Assembly: GCF_014641075.1 (NCBI RefSeq)
Contig: NZ_BMHP01000006.1
Span: 124,001 to 188,000 of the forward strand
Length of the DNA stretch: 64,000 nucleotides
Origin: Paenibacillus nasutitermitis
GTDB taxonomy: Bacteria; Bacillota; Bacilli; Paenibacillales; Paenibacillaceae
Direction of reading: 5' to 3'
The position numbers and the translations under genes were made by a program. Below the pieces are notes generated by a model, which made no database searches, was not told where the DNA came from, and saw nothing but the letters and a program-made list of their open reading frames with translations. Of this stretch, positions 25,465 to 34,976 are shown in pieces. Every line of letters begins with the position of its first letter. Position 1 is the first letter of the stretch.

Positions 25465-26364
25465 TCATTCCCCCTCTGGCAGATCAAACAAATCCAGTTG
25501 TTCCACGGGCTCGCCTGCAGGCCCGCTGTCAAAGGAACCGCGCGGGGGGATCTGCCCCAACATAGCCATCAACTGCAGCGCGTTATCCGCCGCATCTCCA
25601 CCGGAGTTATTATTGAAGAGGATACAGACTTTATCGCTCATCTGTTCCAGCCTGTGCAGCCGCTGGACCCACTCCTGGAGCTCCTGCTCATTGTAGCGGT
25701 ACAAGTAGCGCACTTCGCGCCAGTTCGGCTGCCCGCTCGACAACCAGCCCTCCTTGCTGCGGCCATGCAGCCGGACGATGGTGAGCCGCGGATCGACTGC
25801 CGCCTCCACAATGGGCACCGAACCGTCGCCGACCTGCGGCTCATCGCAGACCGTATGAATCCAACCCTCCTGAGCGGTAAATTCGAGCGTTTTCTCTCTC
25901 ATTCCGCCGCTGAACCAGCTTTGATTGCGGAACTCCAGCGCACAAGGCACACCGTCCATCCATTCCTTGGCTCTGCGCAGCTCGGCCACATTCATCCGGT
26001 TGCAGTCGAACCAGGGCGGGTACTGGAACAGCACGGCATCCAGCTTGCCCGCTTCCCGGACCGGTTCAATGGACTCCCGGAAGGCCTGGAACATGGCTTC
26101 CTGGCTCTCGAACGGCTTATGGCCGCCGCCTCTCATATGGCCGGTCATTCCCTGATAAGCTTTAATAACGAACCGGAAGGGATCCGGTGTTTCGCTTGCC
26201 CATTTCTGCAAAAGCGATGGAGCCTGCACGGCGTAGAAGGTGCTGTCCACCTCCACCGCATTAAACCATGTGGCGTAGAGCGGCAGCTTGTTTCTGGCCG
26301 CGGGACCTGCATCCTTATATAGCCGGGCATGGTCGCCCCATCCTGCAAGGCCGATCTCAATCAT
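25465..26364 (-). CDS. DUF72 (YecE family) protein
   Basis: The 299-residue protein belongs to the TIM-barrel-like DUF72 family of unknown biochemical role. Family stretches are EIGLAGWGDHARLY at the start, NAVEVDSTFYA, FVIKAYQGMTGH, LFQYPPWF and the C-terminal LFNNNSGGDAADNALQLMAML. I take the ATG at 26364, because GGCGGTG gives it seven bases of spacing; a GTG nine bases upstream is possible. It lies convergent to nothing and apart from its neighbours. Confidence 0.88.
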   Translation of the reverse strand: MIEIGLAGWGDHARLYKDAGPAARNKLPLYATWFNAVEVDSTFYAVQAPSLLQKWASETPDPFRFVIKAYQGMTGHMRGGGHKPFESQEAMFQAFRESIEPVREAGKLDAVLFQYPPWFDCNRMNVAELRRAKEWMDGVPCALEFRNQSWFSGGMREKTLEFTAQEGWIHTVCDEPQVGDGSVPIVEAAVDPRLTIVRLHGRSKEGWLSSGQPNWREVRYLYRYNEQELQEWVQRLHRLEQMSDKVCILFNNNSGGDAADNALQLMAMLGQIPPRGSFDSGPAGEPVEQLDLFDLPEGE

Positions 26365-26535
26365 GATTTTCACCGCCTTGAATACCCTGTTCTCTGCCTA
26401 TAGCGTAAAGTCCAGCGCCTTTTTTTGCAACTGCGCCCTGTCCTTGCGTTTCGCAAACATTCCGCTTGCGGAGAGATTCGGAATAAATGGTACAATGGTA
26501 ACAATACATTTGCAAATAGAGAGGAGCTTTCCAGC

Positions 26536-27168
26536 ATGCATATCGATTTATATTCCGATGTCGTCTGCCCCTGGTGCCGGATAGGCAAGCATAACCTGTT
26601 CAAGGCGCTGGAGCAGTGGTCAGGCCAAGGCGGAGAGCCGGTAACGGTTTCCTACCGTGCGTACCTTCTTGACCCAACCCTGCCCGAAGAAGGACTGCCA
26701 TTCAATGAAGTGATGAAATCCAAAGCGGGAACCGAAGAAGCGTTAAAGCAGATGACCGGCCAGGTTACAGAGGCAGGGGCCGCTGTTGGGGTCACCTTCC
26801 GCTTCGATAAGGTAACGCGCATGCCGAGCACCAGGCTTGCGCACCGTTTCGTCGCCCTACTGCCGGAAGAGCTTGCGGCCGCAGCAATCGATGAGCTGTT
26901 CCGCGCATATTTTGAAGAAGGCCGCGATGTGGCCCAACTGGACGAAATCCGCTCAATCGCTGAGGCGATCGGCGCGGAGGAATCCATCCTGACCCGCTTG
27001 CAACAAGGGGAAGGCGCCGACAAGCTGGAAGCGGATCTCGCGCAGGCCAAAGGGCTCGGCATCACCGGTGTTCCCTTCTTTGTATTTAATAACCGGTATG
27101 CCTTGTCAGGCGCGTACCCGGCGGATAAGATCGTACAGCTGCTGGACAAGGTAAGCAAAGGCGAATAA
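26536..27168 (+). CDS. DsbA family oxidoreductase (FrnE-like)
   Basis: This 210-residue protein has the DSBA-like thioredoxin fold. The redox motif CPWC is at residues 11-14 (MHIDLYSDVVCPWCRIGK), an all-helical insert occupies the middle, and GITGVPFFVFNNRYALSGAYP carries the cis-proline loop. FrnE-like proteins act as cytosolic disulfide isomerases or polyketide-linked oxidoreductases. No signal peptide is seen, so it acts inside the cell. AGGAG stands nine bases before the ATG. A terminator follows. Confidence 0.9.
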   Translation: MHIDLYSDVVCPWCRIGKHNLFKALEQWSGQGGEPVTVSYRAYLLDPTLPEEGLPFNEVMKSKAGTEEALKQMTGQVTEAGAAVGVTFRFDKVTRMPSTRLAHRFVALLPEELAAAAIDELFRAYFEEGRDVAQLDEIRSIAEAIGAEESILTRLQQGEGADKLEADLAQAKGLGITGVPFFVFNNRYALSGAYPADKIVQLLDKVSKGE

Positions 27169-27183
27169 ACGATTCTTCATTAT

Positions 27184-27222
27184 GAAAGGACAGACCAAGT
27201 TGTCTGTTCTTTCTTTATTATT
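27184..27222 (+). terminator. Terminator downstream of the DsbA-like gene
   Basis: GAAAGGACAGAC pairs with GTCTGTTCTTTC (one G-T wobble), followed by TTTATTATTA. A second, weaker GGCCAGCC/GGTTGGCC hairpin with TTTT follows at about 27223-27256. Confidence 0.8.
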
Positions 27223-27318
27223 AGGCCAGCCGGAAGGTGCCGGAAGGTTGGCCTTTTGCAATAACGATACGAATCGACCGCTTCTAACGGGGGTCAATTT
27301 TTCCCTTTACCTAAATTC

Positions 27319-27369
27319 AAAAAAAAAACGGAGCACCCTGTCACTTTCACAGGGATGCTCCGATTTTTT
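27319..27369. terminator. Bidirectional terminator at the end of the His-module gene
   Basis: CGGAGCA-CCCTGT pairs with ACAGGG-TGCTCCG across a seven-base loop, with one bulged A. Ten A stand before it and seven T after, so it works on both strands. Confidence 0.85.
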
Positions 27370-27387
27370 TGAAGATGAAATCTGTCC

Positions 27388-29037
27388 TTACTCTACTTCG
27401 TATTGTTTGGACATATTGATCGATTGATCCATGCTGTTGAATCCAACTTTCCAGCCGTAGAATTCAGAAATCGAGCGGACCGGGATGTAAACGCGGCCGT
27501 CTTGCACGACAATCGAAGTTCCTGTTACTGCGGTTCCGTTAAGGGAGATTTTCGTCGGATTAGCTGTGCTGTATACCGACACATTGAAGCCGTTTGTTAC
27601 AGTGGTCGTACCAGCTGCTTTATCAAACGTAATCGTTCCACCCGTAGCTTGTGCCCAGTAACGAGCCGGAATGTAAGTCGTTCCGTTTTGGAGGATTGGC
27701 GTGGAATCCATCGTTGTTACCTTGCCGTTTACCGTCAGGTTCTTGCTGTTGATTTTCATCGAAACGGTTGTAATATCAAACTTTGTGCCCAAATCAATGT
27801 CGGTGCCATTGCCAGTCGAGCCGCCATTTCCTGTATCAGGAGTGGTTCCGGGAACCTGGAATTTATCGCTATTCTGAGCAACAATGCCGCCGGCCAGAGA
27901 GTCGGCTGTCGTGAACATATGCTTGTAGGCTGTGCGCAGATCGCTGTATGCAGCCGTGTAGCTTGCTTGATCATAATGATTAAATGAATCCAACAGGTGA
28001 TTGATGTGCATGTTCAGGCCATCGGCAATTTCATTTTCCTTGAAATAGTCCGGATTGGCAGATGCGAAGAACTTCGCTTGCTCCATACGGTATGTTTCCA
28101 GATCGGCAACGGCTGTTGCACGGTCCGTCTCGCTTTTTGCAGCTGTACCTTTTACGTAGTTCACAAAGTAGCCGATATGCGAAGTCCAGATAGGCTTGAA
28201 CGCTTCGCCAGCCTCTGAGCCGTATACGTTGTTAATCGCTGCTGTCAGATCTGCTGTGTTGTCGCTAAGCGACAGGGATACGGCATCAAAATCCGGTTTC
28301 GAATCATGACCTTTTTGCATCGCCAGAACAGCCAGTACGGCATGCTCGCCAAGCAGACGGCCAAGAGCGGAACGAAGATCGGAAGCTCCTTGATTGCTGG
28401 TGATGGAAGGGAATTTAGTCGGGTATTGAGCTGCAATTCCCGCTGCCAGTGTATCACCGGTTTCGAACATATGCTTGTAGGCTGCACGGGTTCCCGCATA
28501 AACCGCGGAATAATCTTTATTTACGTAAGCATCAAAGGCATCAAGCAGATGATGGATATGCATTTTCAATCCATCGGCAATAGCGTCTTGCTTGAAATTA
28601 TCGGGATTTGCATTTGCAAAAAATGCGGCTTGCTTGGTACGGTATTCTTCCAGATTGGCAATCGCCTTCTGGCGGGCTGGCTCATCTTTGGCGGCTGTCG
28701 CTTTTACATAGTCGACAAAATAGCCAATGTGCGAGGTCCAAATCGTTTTGAATTCCGTGCCTGCGCTGTCTCCGTATACAGAAGCAACAGCTGCCGTCAG
28801 GTCGTCTGTGTTAGCGCTAAGTGCGTTTGCGGCTTCATTGAAATCCGCTGAAGCATCGTAGCCTTTTTGCATCGCGATGATTGCAAGAACGGAATGCTCG
28901 CCCAGCAGCTGCCCGAGCGCCGCCCGTAAATCCTGCGTAGCTCCTTTTACATTTTGTGCCTGTGCTCCTGCCAATGTTGGAACAACCAGCATCAAACATG
29001 CTAATAATACCCCGATTTTAGCCTTGATACCCTTCAC
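27388..29037 (-). CDS. Secreted protein with two 184-residue His/Glu modules and a copper amine oxidase N-like domain
   Basis: A signal peptide (residues 1-27, ending AGAQA) precedes two helical modules at about 34-208 and 218-393. Equivalent residues are always 184 apart: Glu47/231, His48/232, His103/287, His160/344, His163/347 and His189/373. A Gly/Thr/Asn linker (395-412) leads to a copper amine oxidase N-terminal-like stalk domain (about 424-545, with YIPARYWAQA and YIPVRSISEFYGWKVG). The modules look like helical bundles able to bind metal or heme, but I know no named family for them. The start is GTG with GAGGAG nine bases upstream. A cre-like site lies 117 bases upstream. Confidence 0.82.
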   Translation of the reverse strand: MKGIKAKIGVLLACLMLVVPTLAGAQAQNVKGATQDLRAALGQLLGEHSVLAIIAMQKGYDASADFNEAANALSANTDDLTAAVASVYGDSAGTEFKTIWTSHIGYFVDYVKATAAKDEPARQKAIANLEEYRTKQAAFFANANPDNFKQDAIADGLKMHIHHLLDAFDAYVNKDYSAVYAGTRAAYKHMFETGDTLAAGIAAQYPTKFPSITSNQGASDLRSALGRLLGEHAVLAVLAMQKGHDSKPDFDAVSLSLSDNTADLTAAINNVYGSEAGEAFKPIWTSHIGYFVNYVKGTAAKSETDRATAVADLETYRMEQAKFFASANPDYFKENEIADGLNMHINHLLDSFNHYDQASYTAAYSDLRTAYKHMFTTADSLAGGIVAQNSDKFQVPGTTPDTGNGGSTGNGTDIDLGTKFDITTVSMKINSKNLTVNGKVTTMDSTPILQNGTTYIPARYWAQATGGTITFDKAAGTTTVTNGFNVSVYSTANPTKISLNGTAVTGTSIVVQDGRVYIPVRSISEFYGWKVGFNSMDQSINMSKQYEVE

Positions 29038-29153
29038 TCGTCATCTCTCCTCGATATGTATGATGATTGCTTCCTCAACACTTATGACTTACACCGGGAT
29101 GATGAAGATGAATCGCATCTGCGAAAAAAAAGGTAAGATTTCTCAAAGGGAAA

Positions 29154-29167
29154 TTGGAACCGCTTTC
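29154..29167. promoter_or_regulatory. Possible cre (CcpA) site upstream of the His-module gene
   Basis: Read on the minus strand, TGAAAGCGGTTCCA matches the cre consensus TGWAANCGNTNWCA at 13 of 14 positions. No other gene lies nearby that it could serve. Confidence 0.45.
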
Positions 29168-29250
29168 ACAAATGCCCGAATAGGACGACCATTCTATATC
29201 CGAAAGACCGCTTCTTCAGGAGCATTTGGCAACGCTGCAAAGCATGCCAA

Positions 29251-29280
29251 AAAAACCTCCCTTCTGGCTAAGAAAGGAGG
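29251..29280 (-). terminator. Terminator downstream of nagZ
   Basis: CCTCC.TTCT pairs with AGAA.GGAGG across GGCT. On the minus strand seven T follow. Confidence 0.8.
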
Positions 29281-29326
29281 CCGTTTCAGCTTTACGTTAA
29301 TTGCGGCGTTACAGCCCCGGATGCTC

Positions 29327-30643
29327 CTAAGGAGACGCAACTGTCCGATCGATTGCGTTATTAAGCTCTGTCAGGTCAGGGTTAGGGGTTTCGCCCTCGT
29401 CCGTCAGCTTGTATTTGTCCTTCAGCGCCAGGACCCGCATGACGCTTTCATCGATCCGCTCCTGGGTGATCTCGCCCTTGTCCAGGCTTTTCTTCAGGGC
29501 TTGAATGATGCTTGTGACATTCTCATATCCATGCGCCACCAGAAGGATATCGCTGCCGGCCTTCACGCTCCTGACAGCAGCTTCGCCCATCCCGTAGTGC
29601 TTCGCAATCGCCCCCATCGTCAGATCGTCCGTAATCACCACGCCCTTGAAGCCAAGCATTCCCCGGAGCTCGTCCGTAATAACCGTCTTGGATAAGGAAG
29701 CAGGATAGTCCGCGTCCAGCTTGGGAAAGAGAATATGCGCCACCATGACCGCATCCGCCCCTTGCTTGACCGCCTCCCGGAAGGGCAGCCACTCCAGAGC
29801 CTGCAGCTCCTTCAGGCTTTTGTTCACAACCGGGAGCTCCAGATGAGAATCAACGGAAGTATCGCCATGACCGGGAAAATGCTTCACCACCGGAATAACA
29901 CCGGTCGTGCGCATGCCGTTCATCACTTCCATACCCGTCCGGGTAACAAGCTCCGCCGTTGTTCCATACGAGCGGTCTCCGATTACAGGGTTGCCGGGAT
30001 TGCTGTTAATATCCAATACGGGAGCATAATCCATGTTGATGCCCATCACACGGCAGGCTTCCCCCAGAAAAGCCCCGATTCGGGCGGCATAATCCGGTTT
30101 GTCCGCTTCTCCCACCCTGCTTGCTGCCGGGATCTTGCTAAGCCCGGGAAGACGGCTGACCCGCCCTCCCTCCTCATCCACTGAGATGAACAGCGGTGCG
30201 CTATTGGCCCGGTTCCATGATTTCAGCGTGTTGACGTAACCGGTCACGCCCTCGGGATCGGTCAGATTATTTTTGTAAAAAATAATGCCTCCGACATGCT
30301 CCTCCGAAATCATCCGCCGCGTTTTGTCATTGGCGCTTGTCCCCTCAACCCCGGCAATAATCAATTGCCCCAGCTTCTCCGAAAGGGGCATTGCCTTTAG
30401 TTGAAGCTCTAACTTGCCCGGGCTGGCCTCCTGCTGATTGCCCGAGCCATTACTGCCGTTGTCTGGAGCAGCTCCGCTCCCCTCATTTGGCGGCTGCCCT
30501 GAAGAGTTCCCTGCATTCGGGTCCGGCTGCTGTTCCACAGCCCCGGGAGGCCCGGCTTCCTGGCCGGGCTGCTTGTTCGCGCAACCAGCCGCAAGGAAGC
30601 AAATGCACAGGATAACGGCTGCCCGTGCCACTTGTAATTTCAT
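29327..30643 (-). CDS. nagZ: Beta-N-acetylhexosaminidase NagZ (GH3), lipoprotein
   Basis: This 438-residue enzyme removes terminal GlcNAc from muropeptides outside the cell during wall recycling. The lipobox FLAAGC places the lipidated cysteine at 21. A Gly/Pro/Asn-rich spacer to residue 75 follows, then the GH3 barrel. KHFPGHGDTSVDSH at 254-267 contains the Asp-His acid-base pair typical of Gram-positive NagZ, and the nucleophile should be Asp339 in VITDDLTMGA. The C-terminal second GH3 domain is absent, so the protein is single-domain. A terminator follows. Confidence 0.92.
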   Translation of the reverse strand: MKLQVARAAVILCICFLAAGCANKQPGQEAGPPGAVEQQPDPNAGNSSGQPPNEGSGAAPDNGSNGSGNQQEASPGKLELQLKAMPLSEKLGQLIIAGVEGTSANDKTRRMISEEHVGGIIFYKNNLTDPEGVTGYVNTLKSWNRANSAPLFISVDEEGGRVSRLPGLSKIPAASRVGEADKPDYAARIGAFLGEACRVMGINMDYAPVLDINSNPGNPVIGDRSYGTTAELVTRTGMEVMNGMRTTGVIPVVKHFPGHGDTSVDSHLELPVVNKSLKELQALEWLPFREAVKQGADAVMVAHILFPKLDADYPASLSKTVITDELRGMLGFKGVVITDDLTMGAIAKHYGMGEAAVRSVKAGSDILLVAHGYENVTSIIQALKKSLDKGEITQERIDESVMRVLALKDKYKLTDEGETPNPDLTELNNAIDRTVASP

Positions 30644-30848
30644 GACTGTCCTTCCTTTCTTGTTGGATATCCTGTTGACGTTCTATCCTATTAGTCTGAC
30701 CTATTCTCCGCTGCTTATAAGCACCCTAAGCCTGGCCTTCCGCCAAATAGCAATGCCAGTTGCTAGGAAGGGTCTGCTGCGGGAGCTTGGCTTCACTGCC
30801 GGAAACGACCCGCCCGGCATAAGCGCACAGCCATCGGTTGAATCAGAA

Positions 30849-30889
30849 AGAGAAGTCCTTCAACCATGATGGATTGAAGGGCTTCTCTT
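30849..30889 (-). terminator. Terminator downstream of the alpha/beta hydrolase
   Basis: GAGAAGTCCTTCAA pairs with TTGAAGGGCTTCTC, one G-T wobble, around CCATGATGGA. CTCTTTCTG follows on the minus strand. Confidence 0.7.
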
Positions 30890-30909
30890 GGGTTCCTTCC
30901 GCTTTATCG

Positions 30910-31737
30910 CTAAATCGTCCAGAGGCTCCAGTCATTTCGGCGTTTGCCGATAACATCGATCCAACGGAGCGTCACATCGAACAGGTGCTCGCGGGCGGCC
31001 TTCGAAGAGAAGGTATGATCGGCCTGCAAGATGACCTCTTTATCGCAATTGCCTTCCTTGCGCAGCCAGAACATTTTCTGATAAAGAAAGCAGTAATCGA
31101 CCGGGACGACCTCATCAGCTGTGCCGTGGACGACAAGCACGTCCCCGTTATAGCCGCGGAGCTCGGTGAGAGGCTGGAACTGCGCCAGCGAATCGGTGAA
31201 GCGCCTGGTCAGCTCATAATGCATATAATCGCTTTTTCCAGTGCTTTCAATCTCCTCGATGATGCGGGTACCTACGATATTGCGGATATCCATAAAAGGA
31301 TGCGCAACGGCGCCCCATAGAACCAGAGACCTCACCCTGGCGTCGCGCGCCGCTGTGAGTACCGCAACCGCGCCGCCGAGACTGTGGCCGATCAAGATAA
31401 TGCGGTCCGGATCCACCAGATCAAGCCCATAGCCATAATCGATTACCGTTCGGGTCTGCTCAATCAGATCCTCCAGGCTCCCGCTGCCGTATTCGCCTGT
31501 GCTTTCCCCGCAGCCGCCGTAATCGAAACGCAGCACCAGATAGCCGTTATCCTTCAATCGTTCTGCCGCTTCCACAAAAAGCCGGTCGGTCCCCATCCGG
31601 TTCCCGATAAAGCCATGGCATATAATAATCAGCGGAAATTTATCGGCCGCATTGCTTTCTTCCCGGTCGAGCACCGGGTACTGCAAAACGCCGGATAACA
31701 ACAGGCTGCCGCTCTTGATGGTGATGGGATGATTCAT
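30910..31737 (-). CDS. Alpha/beta hydrolase (serine esterase/aminopeptidase-like)
   Basis: The 275-residue protein has the alpha/beta hydrolase fold. IICHGFIGNRMG forms the oxyanion-hole region, IGHSLGGAVAVL carries the nucleophile Ser, HGTADEVVPVDY the catalytic Asp region, and ADHTFSSK the catalytic His. The substrate is unknown; the closest look-alikes are Hydrolase_4 or S33-type acyl esterases. The ATG at 31737 has GGTGG upstream. No signal peptide is seen. It lies alone with its terminator. Confidence 0.85.
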   Translation of the reverse strand: MNHPITIKSGSLLLSGVLQYPVLDREESNAADKFPLIIICHGFIGNRMGTDRLFVEAAERLKDNGYLVLRFDYGGCGESTGEYGSGSLEDLIEQTRTVIDYGYGLDLVDPDRIILIGHSLGGAVAVLTAARDARVRSLVLWGAVAHPFMDIRNIVGTRIIEEIESTGKSDYMHYELTRRFTDSLAQFQPLTELRGYNGDVLVVHGTADEVVPVDYCFLYQKMFWLRKEGNCDKEVILQADHTFSSKAAREHLFDVTLRWIDVIGKRRNDWSLWTI

Positions 31738-31852
31738 GGGTTCCACCGTCCTAATCCAATAATTCCTACCTTTATACTTTGAATTAAGATTAACATGATC
31801 ATGCTTGCCCGTCAATCTTGATTTTAGCATCTCCTTTGCCGCCTGCGCTTAT

Positions 31853-32563
31853 TTATTCGCCGATTGCCGGACTTGCGCCAGCCTTCCGCCCTGTCAGAAC
31901 AGCGAAATGATACTTTTTGTACAGGCAGTCGACATCCGCGAACCCCGCTTCGGCCAACCAGCCCAGTTGTGCTTCCACCGTCGCATATTTGTCGAGCTTC
32001 ATCCGCTCAAGCGCCAGCTCCAGATTAGCCTGTGACAAACCTTCGGCAAGCACCCCCGCTCTCCACGTTTGCTCGTAATAGCGGTGAATTGCCGGAGTTG
32101 CGCCCAATACCTGATCGGCATTGATAAAGATTCCCCCTTCTTCAAGCAGCGAGTAAGCCTTGGCATAAATCGCCCGCTTGGCCTCATCTTCTAAATGGTG
32201 GATGGAAAGCGATGAAATAATGAGATCAAATTTCCCGTCAAAGTCATACGCGCAGTAATCGGCAGCGATATAGCTGACTTGCGTCAGATGGCTGAATCTG
32301 ATTCTTGCCGCATCGAGCATGCTGGAGGAGAGATCGGCAAGCGTCAGGTCGGCATAGGGGTATCTGTCCATCAAATAAGCCGAAAACAAGCCTGTGCCCG
32401 CTCCTAAATCAAGAATCCGGGGTGTGGAGCTCCGAGCTGAAGCATAAGCGGCCGGAATGCCATAAAAATCGTCGAAGCCGGGAATCAGCATCCTTCTCTG
32501 CTGATCATACTGGGCGGCGATGGCATCGAACTTCATTTTAACTTCGTTACTGTCTTTGTTCAT
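31853..32563 (-). CDS. Class I SAM-dependent methyltransferase
   Basis: The 236-residue protein carries the AdoMet-binding motif ILDLGAGTGLFSAYL, then LTLADLSSSMLDAAR and DLIISSLSIHHLEDE, a small-molecule methyltransferase pattern (Methyltransf_25-like). The substrate cannot be inferred. GGGAGG stands at good spacing before the ATG at 32563. It is separated from mobA by 140 bp and from the hydrolase by 115 bp, so it is probably a single transcription unit. Confidence 0.88.
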   Translation of the reverse strand: MNKDSNEVKMKFDAIAAQYDQQRRMLIPGFDDFYGIPAAYASARSSTPRILDLGAGTGLFSAYLMDRYPYADLTLADLSSSMLDAARIRFSHLTQVSYIAADYCAYDFDGKFDLIISSLSIHHLEDEAKRAIYAKAYSLLEEGGIFINADQVLGATPAIHRYYEQTWRAGVLAEGLSQANLELALERMKLDKYATVEAQLGWLAEAGFADVDCLYKKYHFAVLTGRKAGASPAIGE

Positions 32564-32703
32564 TATCGAAACCTCCCTTACTTCTGATCCCACTATACGA
32601 TATGCCACCATTATTCATCCAATATATAGATGCTATTTGAATAATAGTTTATGCCTATCAAAGATCCGTACACTCTTCTATCCGCCATTTCTTGGCGAAG
32701 CCG

Positions 32704-33462
32704 TTAATCCCCGGAAAGAAATTGCCGATAAATCTCGGGCGTATTCAGATTCACGTAAGCGGCTGCTTCTTCCTCAGTGAGACTGACAGTTACAGACCGT
32801 AGCCGCTCCAGCATATGCATCACCCGAAAATCCCCCCGCTCCAGCTGCTGCTGGATGACCCGCGCAGCATCCGTATGGTATAGCGCATGGAAAGGCTGGC
32901 CGGCAGTTAGAATCGCATCCACTGGCTGATTGGCCTGGGCGGCGGCGGCCATCCTCAGGAGCAGTGGTATGGAAAGAACAGGCATATCGCAAGCCATTAC
33001 AAAAGCATACCCTTCCTCCGGTGCGGCGGACAATGCCGCATGCAATCCCGCCAGAGGTCCGCATTCCGGATAACTATCCTGAGTGAAGGAAATCCCCAGC
33101 TCCTCCGGGCCGCTGACGGACTCGGGCCAGTCTCGGCCGGCAATGTCCTCCGCGAGAAGGGCAGGGTCAGTAAAAGAGGGGGCCGCTTGCAGACCAGCAC
33201 CCGAAACAATGCGGATATTCCCGACTTGAAGCCGCTCCCGCAGAGCAGACAGGTAACGCTTCTCCTGCTCTCCGTCGCGAACGGCCAGTATAAGGCTGTG
33301 GATACCTGCAGCCCGCATCTGCCCGATAATCCGCAGTAGAAGCGGCTGGCCCCCCAGATCAAGCATCGCCTTGTCGGTTCCCATCCGCAGGCTTCGCCCT
33401 CCGGCCAGAATAATCCCCTGCCGGATCTGTGCCGCTCGCGTGTCCTCATTCCGACGTTCCAT
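32704..33462 (-). CDS. mobA: Molybdenum cofactor guanylyltransferase-like protein
   Basis: MobA transfers GMP to molybdopterin to make the MGD cofactor. The N-terminal nucleotide-binding motif GIILAGGRSLRMGTDKAML and the later ECGPLAGLHAALS and FVMACDMPVLSIPLL are characteristic. The product is 252 residues. The ATG at 33462 follows GGGAGG. It is the only molybdenum-cofactor gene in the window and lies 9 kb from the molybdopterin oxidoreductase, which as a sulfite-oxidase type should not need MGD; other molybdoenzymes are therefore likely elsewhere. Confidence 0.88.
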   Translation of the reverse strand: MERRNEDTRAAQIRQGIILAGGRSLRMGTDKAMLDLGGQPLLLRIIGQMRAAGIHSLILAVRDGEQEKRYLSALRERLQVGNIRIVSGAGLQAAPSFTDPALLAEDIAGRDWPESVSGPEELGISFTQDSYPECGPLAGLHAALSAAPEEGYAFVMACDMPVLSIPLLLRMAAAAQANQPVDAILTAGQPFHALYHTDAARVIQQQLERGDFRVMHMLERLRSVTVSLTEEEAAAYVNLNTPEIYRQFLSGD

Positions 33463-33639
33463 TCCATAACCTCCCAAATTGCCCTATTATGCAAGAATTG
33501 TACGGGAAAGTCCTGGACAGAACAAGAGAGGCTTGAGAATGAGAGGGCTCGCCCTGGAGGCAAAGCCTCGCGGAATAGAGGTGAAATGGAGGGGAGAATA
33601 ACGCTTGCAGGGCATATGCTTTAGCAGGAGGCGATGATC

Positions 33640-34866
33640 ATGACGGATTCACCTCATTCATCCAAGGATGTGCAGCGGCCGCCCCATGAGACGATAGAAC
33701 GGGCGGAGCGGTTCAGCGCCGGGAATTACCACCCGCTTCCTGTGGTAGCGGCCCATGCCCAAGGGGTGTGGGTAACCGATGCCGTAGGTATCCGCTATAT
33801 GGATATGCTGAGTGCTTATTCGGCGCTCAATGCCGGACACCGGCATCCCCGCCTCATCCACGCGCTCAAAGAGCAGGCCGACAGACTGACGCTCACCTCG
33901 CGCGCCTATCATAATGAACCGTTTGCCGCTCTTGGCGAGCGGCTCGCAGCCTATACAGGCAAGCCAATTTCGCTGCTGATGAATACAGGCGCCGAAGCGG
34001 TCGAAACGGCGCTAAAAGCGGTCAGGCGCTGGGCATACCGGACAAAAGGAATTCCCTTCGGCGAGGCGGAAGTTATCGTCTGTGAAGGCAATTTCCACGG
34101 CCGCACAATCACCCTCACCTCCTTCTCCTCGACGGAGGAATACAAGGCGGACTTCGGCCCGTTCACACCGGGATTCATTACGATTCCCTATGGGGATGCA
34201 GCAGCCCTGGCGCAGGCGATCACACCCCGAACGGCGGCGTTTCTCGTGGAACCGGTCCAGGGGGAAGCGGGCATCCGCATCCCGCAAGCAGGTTATCTCA
34301 AGCAGGTCCGCGAGCTGTGCAGCAGCCATCAGGTGATGTTCATCGCCGATGAAATTCAGACCGGCTTCGGTCGCACTGGCAGAAGGTTTGCCTGCGACTG
34401 GGAGCAGACGGAGCCGGACCTGTATGTGCTCGGCAAGGCGCTGGGCGGCGGCATTCTGCCCATCTCGGCGGTGGCAGGCGGCCCCGAGACGCTGGGCCTG
34501 TTCGAGCCGGGCTCCCACGGGTCCACCTTCGGCGGCAATCCGCTGGCCTGCGCGGTTGCGCTGGAAGCGCTGGCCGTTACGGAAGACGAGCGGCTGGCCG
34601 AACGTTCGGAGCGGCTTGGAGCATGGCTGCTTGAGCGGCTGCAGGCAATCGCGCATCCGCATATCCGGGAAGTGCGCGGCCGCGGCCTGCTCATCGGCAT
34701 GGAGCTTGCGGTCGCGGCCAGACCGTACTGCGAGCGCCTGATGCAGCTCGGGCTGCTGTGCAAGGAAACGCACACGCATACGATCCGCTTCGCCCCGCCG
34801 CTCATTATCAGCGAGGAGGAGCTGGAACTGGCTCCCAGGTTGGTGGAGGAAGCTTTCCGCGTATAG
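33640..34866 (+). CDS. rocD: Ornithine--oxo-acid aminotransferase
   Basis: This PLP enzyme converts ornithine and 2-oxoglutarate to glutamate semialdehyde, linking arginine, ornithine and proline metabolism. The 408-residue chain shows NYHPLPVV, NTGAEAVETALK, the PLP-phosphate stretch CEGNFHGRTI, ADEIQTGFGRTG and the Schiff-base lysine in VLGKALGGGILPISA. The ATG at 33640 has AGGAGG eight bases upstream; the ATG at 33634 is too close to it. It stands alone on the plus strand. Confidence 0.92.
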   Translation: MTDSPHSSKDVQRPPHETIERAERFSAGNYHPLPVVAAHAQGVWVTDAVGIRYMDMLSAYSALNAGHRHPRLIHALKEQADRLTLTSRAYHNEPFAALGERLAAYTGKPISLLMNTGAEAVETALKAVRRWAYRTKGIPFGEAEVIVCEGNFHGRTITLTSFSSTEEYKADFGPFTPGFITIPYGDAAALAQAITPRTAAFLVEPVQGEAGIRIPQAGYLKQVRELCSSHQVMFIADEIQTGFGRTGRRFACDWEQTEPDLYVLGKALGGGILPISAVAGGPETLGLFEPGSHGSTFGGNPLACAVALEALAVTEDERLAERSERLGAWLLERLQAIAHPHIREVRGRGLLIGMELAVAARPYCERLMQLGLLCKETHTHTIRFAPPLIISEEELELAPRLVEEAFRV

Positions 34867-34976
34867 TCGCCGGCAAGCAGATACTGGATGCTTGTCATGG
34901 ATAGGGAATGCCCTACTTATCTCCTACCCTGTCTGCTCTAACACTTGAATGCTCAGGGCGAACAGGCTGAAGCATC

